A DNA stretch of 33,626 nucleotides from positions 1 to 33,626 of the forward strand of contig JAFGSA010000038.1 of NCBI GenBank assembly GCA_016934855.1. Reading direction: 5' to 3'. Positions 1-6,782 of the stretch are shown here, piece by piece (within the stretch, counting starts at the first letter, position 1; every line of letters starts with the position of its first letter). Under the pieces are notes generated by a model, which was given only the letters and a program-made list of their open reading frames with translations, did not search any database and was not told where the DNA came from. Both the position numbers and the translations under genes were made by a program. This DNA is from Elusimicrobiota bacterium (GTDB taxonomy: Bacteria > CG03 > SLGR01 > JAFGSA01).

Positions 1-75
1 TGTAAAGTGTAAGGTGGGATGTGTAATGAAAGAAAAAAACAGGTACTTTACACATTACACATAAAACATTACACA
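1..75. repeat. Short inverted and direct repeats, AT-rich
   Basis: TGTGTAATG at 20-28 has its exact reverse complement CATTACACA at 53-61 and again at 67-75. TGTAAAGT at 1-8 is complementary to ACTTTACA at 45-52. The segment is therefore an imperfect palindrome with one arm duplicated. There is no ORF of note in it. It may be a small dispersed repeat; only copy number in the genome would show that. Confidence 0.55.
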
Positions 76-90
76 GGATAATATCCCGGC

Positions 91-221
91 GACCGCTCCA
101 TGAACCACGTTGGGTTCATGGAGCAGCCATGGTTAAGTGGTTCATGCCCTGTACCCAGCGTGGTACACGGGCAAAATACATGACTTGGCGGGATTTGACC
201 TAAATTCCTTGTCGAGCGGTC
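91..221. other. Nested inverted-repeat element (possible structured RNA or miniature mobile element)
   Basis: An outer 8-bp inverted repeat, GACCGCTC (91-98) and GAGCGGTC (214-221), encloses two hairpins. The first is a perfect 11-bp stem, CTCCATGAACC (96-106) with GGTTCATGGAG (113-123), whose first bases share the outer arm. The second is GCCCTGTACC (146-155) with GGTACACGGGC (162-172), with one bulged C. CATGAACCAC (99-108) can alternatively pair over 10 bp with GTGGTTCATG (137-146), so two folds compete. The two hairpin tips (ACCACGTTGGGT and ACCCAGCGTGGT) are themselves near inverted copies. ATATCC flanks the element at 81-86 and 231-236. I recognise no RNA family. It could be a riboswitch-like leader fragment, a MITE/REP-type element or a protein-binding palindrome. 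Confidence 0.5.
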
Positions 222-223
222 CC

Positions 224-252
224 TTGAAATATATCCATTTATTGAATATTAT
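224..252 (+). promoter_or_regulatory. Putative sigma70-type promoter for the 267-1511 gene
   Basis: TTGAAA at 224-229 and TATTAT at 247-252 are separated by 17 bp. Transcription would start near 259, only about 8 bases before the start codon at 267. The -35 box begins three bases after the folded element at 91-221, so occupancy or folding there could affect this promoter. Confidence 0.45.
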
Positions 253-266
253 AGGAATAGAAAACA

Positions 267-1511
267 ATGGTAAGGGACTTTTATTATAATTTTAGAATAT
301 ATATCTTTGTTTTTATTCTTTCCGCGGCATTATACACAGGTTTAAACGCTGCTGATGCGATAAAGGCCGTATACTGGATGACCGCGCCTTCAAACGCCTA
401 TCTTTATCTTGATCTGACCAGCGTATCGGACTATACCATCCAGACAGGGGATTATCTTGAGTACGATGTGTATTGGACCGCGAGTGACGATCTGATAGCA
501 TTCGATTACACCTGTACCGATGCTGCGACTTTAAGGGGAGCGGGTGCCGTCGATCAGAACGGTATTGATGCGCACCCCGGCACGAGTTTCTCGGCTTATG
601 CGCTGGGTACCTGGTATCACAGGAAAATAGCCTTGCCGGCGGGGCACGTTGGTAAGACTATATCATACTATGACATAGCCTGTGAGAACGACGTGACCAG
701 TACACATACGGGATACCTGGCGAATATACTCATAACAAACGGGTCGGGAACCACCCGTAAGACCATATATACCAGCGGGTCTTTTACTTATGCGGTACAT
801 CTCAACAGCAGGGGAGCCGTATTATCATTCAGCAATATAACTCTGACACCGTCCTGCAGCATCACGTCTCCGGTGAGCGGCGCGGGTACCACGTACAACA
901 ACCAGCCTTTTATACTGATAAACGGACAGGATTCATCTTACAGCATAAACGACGTGAGGATAGTAATAGATGACAGTTCCGATTTTCTGAGCCCTGTATA
1001 TGACGTGTGGGCGTCGTACGACACGAAACATTCCGAGTTTTCTGACCTGGGTACCGGTACGGATATAACCATGAGGCACAGGGTAGATACCAGCCTCTCC
1101 AACGGTTCGTATTACATGAGGGCAATGGTCTGGAACAGCGATACCATAGACAGGATGTCGGCATGGTCGGCTGCCTGCCAGTTCAGCATAACTGCAGATC
1201 CTTCATGGGACACCATAACTTACGGCGAGACTGTAATAAAAACGTCGCATTTCAATAACCTTCAGGACGCGATACAGCAGTTAAATGATTTCAGGGGCAC
1301 TACCGAGACCTGGAGTTCCGATCCGCTTGCAAGTACCGGGGGCCTGATAAGGATAGGGCATCTTAACGATCTGAGAGACGCGATTACTTTGCCGTATAAC
1401 GCTGCTACGGGGTCGGACCCGTCTTTCACATCCCCCGACCCCATGACTTCCGGAAACCTTATCAGAAGCATACATATCGAAGAATTAAGGGATGATACCG
1501 AGCTACCCTGA
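267..1511 (+). CDS. Secreted beta-rich protein with three C-terminal H-x-x-x-L-R-x-A-I repeats
   Basis: This 414-residue protein starts with a signal peptide: a short charged N-terminus, a hydrophobic stretch at about residues 10-25 and an AADA-like cleavage region near 28-31. Residues about 32-190 form one beta-rich domain with the motifs DAHPGTSFS and GTWYHRKIALP, resembling ligand-binding beta-sandwich domains of surface proteins; I cannot name the family. Residues about 195-310 look like an Ig/fibronectin-type domain (NGSYYMRAMVWNSD). The last 90 residues hold three copies of a short motif: IKTSHFNNLQDAI (from about 323), IRIGHLNDLRDAI (about 360) and IRSIHIEELRDD (about 398), spaced about 37 residues apart. 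Such motifs are common near the ends of secreted proteins of environmental bacteria, with unknown function. No Shine-Dalgarno site sits at the usual distance. It is transcribed apart from the downstream operon, which has its own promoter. Confidence 0.75.
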   Translation: MVRDFYYNFRIYIFVFILSAALYTGLNAADAIKAVYWMTAPSNAYLYLDLTSVSDYTIQTGDYLEYDVYWTASDDLIAFDYTCTDAATLRGAGAVDQNGIDAHPGTSFSAYALGTWYHRKIALPAGHVGKTISYYDIACENDVTSTHTGYLANILITNGSGTTRKTIYTSGSFTYAVHLNSRGAVLSFSNITLTPSCSITSPVSGAGTTYNNQPFILINGQDSSYSINDVRIVIDDSSDFLSPVYDVWASYDTKHSEFSDLGTGTDITMRHRVDTSLSNGSYYMRAMVWNSDTIDRMSAWSAACQFSITADPSWDTITYGETVIKTSHFNNLQDAIQQLNDFRGTTETWSSDPLASTGGLIRIGHLNDLRDAITLPYNAATGSDPSFTSPDPMTSGNLIRSIHIEELRDDTELP

Positions 1512-1551
1512 TACCAGGTATTATCTTGCTGCAATTCTCTTCCGAAGTAAA

Positions 1552-1580
1552 TTTACATATTAAATTAATTGTGCTATACT
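1552..1580 (+). promoter_or_regulatory. Strong promoter of the pilT operon
   Basis: TTTACA at 1552-1557 and TATACT at 1575-1580 are 17 bp apart, and TG at 1572-1573 adds an extended -10 element. Transcription would start near 1587. A good ribosome-binding site, AGGAGGG at 1609-1615, lies five bases before the pilT start. This is probably the main promoter for the genes through 9418. Confidence 0.65.
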
Positions 1581-1620
1581 TTTCTAAATTAATATAAAAT
1601 CAAGATACAGGAGGGTTAAG

Positions 1621-2688
1621 ATGGATATAAAAGAGATTCTGCAGGCCGCCGTAAAATATAACGCTTCGGATATTCATATTGTCCCCGGGCGTCCGCCGAT
1701 GCTAAGGATAAACGGGCAGATAAGAAGCCTCAATACCGACAAGCTCAGCAGCGATGACACACAGAGGATAATCTTCGGAGCCCTTTCGGAAAAGCTGGTC
1801 GACAAGTTTAAAAAGGAAAACGAGCTGGATACTTCGCTCAGCGCGGAAGGAATAGGCCGGTTCAGGGTGAATGTCCTCGAGCAGAAAGACGGCATAGGCG
1901 CGGTGCTGAGGGTGATCCCTTCGAAAATACCGACGCCGCAGGACGTCGGGCTCGACCAGATACTGATAGATTTGACACATACTCCGAGGGGCATGATACT
2001 GGTGACCGGACCTACGGGCAGCGGTAAATCTACGACGCTTGCGAGTATGGTAAATCTTATAAATACCGAGAGAAAAGAGCATATACTAACCATAGAAGAC
2101 CCTATAGAATACGTTTATCCGAAACTCAACTGTGTTGTCACACAGAGGGAGATAGGAAGTCATTCGATAAATTTCAACGAATCGCTCAAGCGGGCAATGA
2201 GACAGGACCCTGATATAGTGCTGATAGGAGAAATGAGGGATCTTGAGACTATCGGCGCGGCATTGACCCTTTCCGAGACGGGACACCTGGTTTTCGGAAC
2301 CCTTCATACGACGGACGCGGCGCAGACTGTCGACAGGATAATCGACGTATTCCCTCCTTTCCAGCAGCAGCAGGTCAGGACGCAGCTATCCGTCGTGCTG
2401 AGAGCAGTCATATGTCAGCAGCTTATACCCAAGGCTGACGGGCAGGGCAGAGTGGCGGCCAGGGAAGTAATGATAGTGAATCCGGCTATTTCCAACCTTA
2501 TACGCGAGGGCAAGACTCATCAGATATACAACGCTATAGAAGTGGGTTCCAAAGTAGGAATGAAGAGCCTGGACAAGAACCTCGCCGAACTTGTCGCAAA
2601 GAAGGTGGTAACGTTCGATGCGGCTATCACTAAAGCTAATAATCCGAATATGCTCAGACAGATGACAATGGGGGGCGGCAGAGGATGA
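1621..2688 (+). CDS. pilT: Type IV pilus retraction ATPase PilT
   Basis: PilT is the hexameric cytoplasmic ATPase that powers type IV pilus disassembly, used in twitching motility and DNA uptake. The 355-residue length is normal. Motifs appear in the expected order: N-terminal ASDIHI at 15-20, Walker A GPTGSGKST at 130-138, Asp box LTIEDPIEY at 156-164, Walker B DPDIVLIGEMRD at 196-207, His box HLVFGTLHT at 222-230, and the PilT-type SNLIREGK helix at 291-298. The last feature and the lack of an N-terminal MshEN domain separate it from the extension ATPase PilB. The start follows AGGAGGG at 1609-1615. No other pilus gene is in the window, so it is an orphan retraction ATPase here. The next gene overlaps it by four bases (ATGA), implying translational coupling. 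Confidence 0.95.
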   Translation: MDIKEILQAAVKYNASDIHIVPGRPPMLRINGQIRSLNTDKLSSDDTQRIIFGALSEKLVDKFKKENELDTSLSAEGIGRFRVNVLEQKDGIGAVLRVIPSKIPTPQDVGLDQILIDLTHTPRGMILVTGPTGSGKSTTLASMVNLINTERKEHILTIEDPIEYVYPKLNCVVTQREIGSHSINFNESLKRAMRQDPDIVLIGEMRDLETIGAALTLSETGHLVFGTLHTTDAAQTVDRIIDVFPPFQQQQVRTQLSVVLRAVICQQLIPKADGQGRVAAREVMIVNPAISNLIREGKTHQIYNAIEVGSKVGMKSLDKNLAELVAKKVVTFDAAITKANNPNMLRQMTMGGGRG

Positions 2689-3563
2689 TCGAAAAGATAA
2701 GAAATATACAGAAGTTCAAGGTTTTCCCCGAAGATATCCTGGAGAAGCTCTCCAGGTATGTCGGTACGGCTACGTTCAGGGACGGGGATGTCATATTCAG
2801 GGAGAATGACGCCGGAGACTGCATGTATATAATAGAGAAAGGCGAAGTTGAAATAAGGAAAAAAGATAAGGTCCTGACGCTTTTCAGGTCCGGGGATGTT
2901 TTCGGAGAAATGGCTATTTTCGAAGACGAGAGAAGAAGCGCCGACGCTATATCCAGAACAGGTGACACGACACTGCTGAAACTCAACAATAAGGATTTCC
3001 GGAAATTCATCTTCGAGTATCCCCAGTACGGTATAAAGTTCCTTTATGAAAATATGCAGGAGATGTCACGGCGGCTGAGAAGGACTTCCGAGTATCTCAT
3101 AACGATATTCGAAACAGGTAAGCTGGTAGGCGGGGACTATGGCCTGAGCCAGATGACCGAGAAGATACTTAACAGGCTGCTGGAGGATATAGCGGATGTC
3201 ACCGGAGGGATGATAATCCTTCTTAATCCTTTCACGGATTTTTATGATGTGGCCGCTGAAAAAAACGTATCCCTTTACGACGCAGACAGGATCGTCGAAC
3301 TCATAAAGAACACCCCCGAAGGCAACATATCCGGCAAGGAGAAGAACGGCGTGATGCTGGCGGTTCCCATGAAGGATGAAAACAAGAAGCTCGGCTATAT
3401 AGTCCTGGAGAAGAAAGGGAGCCCCGCGCCTTTCAGCGTAGAGCAGGAGATAATATTGTCTTCCGTAGGCAATCAGGTCGGACTCGGGATAGTGAAGGCC
3501 TACAATAAGAAGGAGGAAGAAGCCCGCCAGAGACTTGAGCAGAGCAGAATGAAGGGGTATTGA
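2685..3563 (+). CDS. Cyclic-nucleotide-binding domain protein with C-terminal GAF-like domain
   Basis: The 292-residue protein starts with a Crp/cAMP-binding beta-roll (about 10-125). The phosphate-binding cassette FGEMAIFEDERRSADA at 73-88 is intact, with the Glu and Arg that normally contact a cyclic nucleotide. Residues about 130-145 are a connecting helix, and about 155-275 look like a GAF domain (GGMIILLNPFTD, LGYIVLEKKG). A charged coiled tail follows. There is no helix-turn-helix, so it is probably not a Crp-type transcription factor but a signal-sensing cytoplasmic adaptor. Its start codon overlaps the pilT stop, and its own stop overlaps the TTG start of the next gene, so the three products are made together. 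Control of pilus retraction by a cyclic nucleotide is my inference from this position. Confidence 0.8.
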   Translation: MIEKIRNIQKFKVFPEDILEKLSRYVGTATFRDGDVIFRENDAGDCMYIIEKGEVEIRKKDKVLTLFRSGDVFGEMAIFEDERRSADAISRTGDTTLLKLNNKDFRKFIFEYPQYGIKFLYENMQEMSRRLRRTSEYLITIFETGKLVGGDYGLSQMTEKILNRLLEDIADVTGGMIILLNPFTDFYDVAAEKNVSLYDADRIVELIKNTPEGNISGKEKNGVMLAVPMKDENKKLGYIVLEKKGSPAPFSVEQEIILSSVGNQVGLGIVKAYNKKEEEARQRLEQSRMKGY

Positions 3564-4831
3564 AAAGAACCGCGCTAAAAATAGTAATAGTCGTTTCTTC
3601 CCTGTATTTAGTCTATTCGATAGGAAACAAGCTGGGCTGTTATCTTTTCCCTGTAAAAAACGGCGTCAAGGTGATGGTGGCAGAAGGGGAGATAAAAAAA
3701 GGCGAATCCCTTTACGCGACGCTGGACGGGATGTTTCCGGTCAATGAAGTCCTTGCCCTGGGCAGGGAGCTCTCCACCGTGTGCAACATACAAAAAGTCA
3801 ATCCCGGGGACAAATACAAAGTATACTATTCTTCTTCTTCCAAGATACTGAAATTCATATATATGCCCAGCCCCATGATAAACTATGTGGTGGACAGGTC
3901 AAGCGAAGGATTCATCGTGAGCAAACTCGTCCCTGAGATAGAGGAGAAGACGGTTGCCGTAAAAGGTGCTATAAGGAGCAGCCTGTACGAGGGCATGCAA
4001 AGGGCCGGGGTGAGCGTCCACACGATCATGGAATTTGCCGATATATTCCAGTGGCAGATAGACTTTTTCACGGATGTCAGGCCCGAAGATAAATTCCTTC
4101 TTGTCTACACCCAGTATTACGTGGCAGGAGAGAAAGTGGATGACGGGCAGATACTCGTGGCCGGTTACAAGGGGAAAAGCATCAACTATACGGCAATAGG
4201 TTTCAGGGACGGTGAATCGTATTCATATTATGATGCGGAAGGGAATTCCCTCAGGAAACAGTTCCTGAAAGCGCCGCTGAGCTATAAAAGGATAAGCTCG
4301 TATTTCTCCTACAGGAGGATGCATCCGATCCTTAAATATGTCAGGTCGCACCTGGGTATCGATTACGCGGCTCCCGTAGGTACGCCCGTATCTTCCATAG
4401 GCGCGGGGAAGGTGACAGGCGCCGGCTGGAAAGGCGGATTCGGGCGCACAGTCACGGTCAGGCATAATTCCATATACACGACCCAGTATGGTCATCTCAG
4501 CAGATATGCCCGGGGCATAAAGAAAGGAGTCTATGTCAAGCAGGGACAGGTAATAGGATATGTCGGTACTTCGGGACTTTCTACCGGTCCTCATCTGGAT
4601 TTCAGGATCAATAGATACGGCAGACCGGTCAATTTCCTGAAGCTTGAGCTGCCTCCCGCCGAATCGATTGCAAACAAGAGCAGGAAATCCTTTGATAATA
4701 CCGTTGAAAAGGCAAGGTTTTACCTTAAGTGCCTCGAATCCGATTATTTCTACGAGAGCGTCCGCTCGGTAAAGGATTACGCGATGTCAACGGCAGCCGA
4801 TGATATACGTAAGAAGAAATTACAGAAATAA
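3560..4831 (+). CDS. M23-family murein endopeptidase, MepM/Csd3-like, membrane anchored
   Basis: This 423-residue periplasmic peptidase probably cuts peptidoglycan cross-links during wall growth. It starts at TTG: GAAGGGG lies a few bases upstream and the TTG overlaps the preceding TGA stop; the next in-frame Met lies beyond the signal anchor. Residues 6-30 are the anchor. Residues about 40-240 match the MepM/Csd3 type of N-terminal domains (KKGESLYATL, NPGDKYKVYY). The LytM domain covers about 245-360: FSYRRMHPIL, HLGIDYAAPVGTP with H264 and D268, GHLSR with H312, and GPHLDFRI with H345. The usual second His of the H-x-H zinc motif is Asp347. H-x-D variants are, as I recall, seen in related M23 proteins, and Asp could still hold zinc. 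It shares an operon with pilT, perhaps for wall remodelling around an envelope machine. Confidence 0.88.
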   Translation: MKRTALKIVIVVSSLYLVYSIGNKLGCYLFPVKNGVKVMVAEGEIKKGESLYATLDGMFPVNEVLALGRELSTVCNIQKVNPGDKYKVYYSSSSKILKFIYMPSPMINYVVDRSSEGFIVSKLVPEIEEKTVAVKGAIRSSLYEGMQRAGVSVHTIMEFADIFQWQIDFFTDVRPEDKFLLVYTQYYVAGEKVDDGQILVAGYKGKSINYTAIGFRDGESYSYYDAEGNSLRKQFLKAPLSYKRISSYFSYRRMHPILKYVRSHLGIDYAAPVGTPVSSIGAGKVTGAGWKGGFGRTVTVRHNSIYTTQYGHLSRYARGIKKGVYVKQGQVIGYVGTSGLSTGPHLDFRINRYGRPVNFLKLELPPAESIANKSRKSFDNTVEKARFYLKCLESDYFYESVRSVKDYAMSTAADDIRKKKLQK

Positions 4832-5528
4832 AGTAGCTATACCCGACCTTGATACCTATGAAGTCAGGTATAAGGAGACGGACCTGTCTATCTCCACCCG
4901 CGGCGTGTGGGCAAAGGAGGCGCTGTCCAGGCTCATCGGTATAAGATCCGAAATAGAAGCATTTATGGAAGGACATCCGACTTTCAGGGAGTCCATGGAT
5001 CCGGTCAAAGTGCCCCCGGATTCCGCAGGAATAATAAGGGAAATGGCAGATTGCGCTGAAAAAGCAGGTGTCGGCCCGATGGCATCCGTAGCCGGCGCGA
5101 TAGCTGAAGATATAGGAATAAGCCTTTCTGGACTATCCGATGAAGTGATAATAGAAAACGGCGGTGATATTTACCTCTGGGTGAAAAAGGAGAGGAATGT
5201 CGCGGTCTTTGCGGGAGATTCCAGCCTTAGCATGAAACTGGGGCTGGTCATAAGTCCTCAAATGACTCCCTGCGGGGTGTGCACGTCCAGCGGAAAAATA
5301 GGCCATTCCATATCGTACGGCAATGCAGATGCCGTGGTATGCGTGGCTGCGAGCGCCGCACTGGCGGACGCGGCGGCTACTTCGGTCGGCAACAGGGTCA
5401 TATGCCGGGATGATATAGAGGCGGCGCTCGAATTTTCAAAGAAGATCCCGGGTATAGCCGGCTGTCTTATTATAGCGGAAGATAAAGTCGGGATATCGGG
5501 TGATATCGAGATTTGCAAATTACAATAA
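4800..5528 (+). CDS. UPF0280 family protein (ApbE-like), partner of homocysteine synthesis
   Basis: The 242-residue protein matches UPF0280 (COG2122), a family distantly related to the flavin transferase ApbE. It begins in the family-typical way (YVRRNYRNKV, then YKETDLSIS), which supports the start at 4800 although this overlaps the M23 gene by 32 bases. Other family features are GPMASVAGAIAE near 92-103, the glycine-rich IIENGGDIYLW near 118-128, and CGVCTSSGKIGHS near 159-171. Proteins of this family occur with HcyBio and NIL-ferredoxin genes in methanogens and anaerobic bacteria, and have been linked there to making homocysteine from aspartate semialdehyde and sulfide. Here HcyBio follows 63 bp downstream, which supports that role. 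The biochemical step of UPF0280 is not settled as far as I know. Confidence 0.87.
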   Translation: MIYVRRNYRNKVAIPDLDTYEVRYKETDLSISTRGVWAKEALSRLIGIRSEIEAFMEGHPTFRESMDPVKVPPDSAGIIREMADCAEKAGVGPMASVAGAIAEDIGISLSGLSDEVIIENGGDIYLWVKKERNVAVFAGDSSLSMKLGLVISPQMTPCGVCTSSGKIGHSISYGNADAVVCVAASAALADAAATSVGNRVICRDDIEAALEFSKKIPGIAGCLIIAEDKVGISGDIEICKLQ

Positions 5529-5591
5529 AAATTACTAGCATATCTTGAATAAAATATCTCAATGAAGTCGATGAAAATTACCGGAGGATAA

Positions 5592-6782
5592 ATGTCGAAA
5601 ACGATAAAAGAAATCAATGAAAAGATAAAAAAAGGCGCCGCTGTAGTGGTCACCGCGGAAGAGATGATAGATATAGTAAAAGCTTCGGGCAGGAAAAAAG
5701 CCGCGGAAAGAGTGGATGTGGTAACTACAGGTACTTTTGCGCCGATGTGCTCTTCGGGAGTATTCCTTAACTTCGGTCACACAAAGCCCAAGATAAAGAT
5801 GCAGAAAGTCTGGCTTAACGAGATCGAAGCGTGTGCCGGCCTGGCCGCAGTAGATGTATACCTGGGTGCGACGCAGATGCCGTGGAACGATCCTCTCAAT
5901 GAGGTTCACCCGGGGAAATTCACTTACGGGGGAGGGCATCTTATAGAAGACCTGGTAGCCGGCAAGAGCGTCAGGCTGAAAGCCGTATCATACGGTACCG
6001 ACTGCTATCCCAGGAAGGAGGCGGAGGCCAGCATCAGGCTTAGCGATATCAACGAGGCGGTTATGTGCAATCCGCGTAATGTTTATCAGAACTATAACTG
6101 CGCAGTAAACCTCTCCGGGAAGACGCTTTATACCTATATGGGTACTCTTAAACCTGAACTGGGAAACGCCAATTACTGCTCGGCGGGACAGTTGTCTCCT
6201 CTCCTGAACGATCCGGAATACAGGACGATAGGGATGGGTACAAGGATATTCCTGGGGGGAGCCCGGGGATATGTCGTGTGGAACGGCACGCAGCATTCTC
6301 CGTGCGCTCCCCGCAACAGCAAAGGCGTTCCGGAAGTGCCTGCCGGCACTTTAATGGTAATGGGAGATCTGAAGGAAATGACGCAATACTGGGTCAGGGG
6401 GGCGTCGATGGCAGGGTACGGGGCCACACTGATACTGGGCATAGGCATACCGATACCTGTGCTTGATGAAAGCATCGCGGAAAACTGCGGCGTGTCCGAC
6501 GCGGATATATCCTGCCCGATAGTAGATTATTCCGATGATTATCCCAATGCGACAGGCAAGGTGCTGGGCAGCGTCAGTTATTCAGAGCTGAAGAAGGGAA
6601 GTATCGAAATAAGGGGTAAAACTGTGCCTACCGCGTCACTTTCTTCATATTCCAGGGCACTGGAAATAGCGAACCTGCTGAAAGAATGGATAACACGGGG
6701 TGAATTCCTGATAGGCGAACCGCAAAGACCGACACCCGGTACGGATTCAGGGATAAAATTCAAGAGTCTCAAGACTAAATGA
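5592..6782 (+). CDS. Homocysteine biosynthesis protein HcyBio (DUF39)
   Basis: This 396-residue cytoplasmic protein belongs to the HcyBio/DUF39 family (COG1900; relative of Methanosarcina MA1821), which with a NIL-ferredoxin protein puts sulfide-derived sulfur onto aspartate semialdehyde to give homocysteine, bypassing O-acylhomoserine. Diagnostic stretches are VTTGTFAPMCSSGVFLNFGH (residues 44-63, with Cys53), YLGATQ, YGGGHLIEDLVAG, and AVSYGTDCYPRKE (131-143, with Cys138). These two cysteines sit where the family has its conserved catalytic or persulfide cysteines. GGARGYVVWNGTQHSPC follows near 222-238. GGAGG at 5582-5586 precedes the ATG. The downstream DUF4139 gene overlaps by four bases, and the NIL-ferredoxin partner comes next. 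The operon is intact, so the route is probably functional. Confidence 0.93.
   Translation: MSKTIKEINEKIKKGAAVVVTAEEMIDIVKASGRKKAAERVDVVTTGTFAPMCSSGVFLNFGHTKPKIKMQKVWLNEIEACAGLAAVDVYLGATQMPWNDPLNEVHPGKFTYGGGHLIEDLVAGKSVRLKAVSYGTDCYPRKEAEASIRLSDINEAVMCNPRNVYQNYNCAVNLSGKTLYTYMGTLKPELGNANYCSAGQLSPLLNDPEYRTIGMGTRIFLGGARGYVVWNGTQHSPCAPRNSKGVPEVPAGTLMVMGDLKEMTQYWVRGASMAGYGATLILGIGIPIPVLDESIAENCGVSDADISCPIVDYSDDYPNATGKVLGSVSYSELKKGSIEIRGKTVPTASLSSYSRALEIANLLKEWITRGEFLIGEPQRPTPGTDSGIKFKSLKTK

Noticed and set aside
91..221. Known riboswitch (c-di-GMP, cobalamin) or integron attC site
   Set aside because: Conserved cores of these families are absent; no integrase or attC core sites are seen.
1512..1530. 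Terminator after the first gene (ATACC-A-GGTAT)
   Set aside because: The palindrome has a one-base loop and no T run, so it cannot form a useful hairpin.
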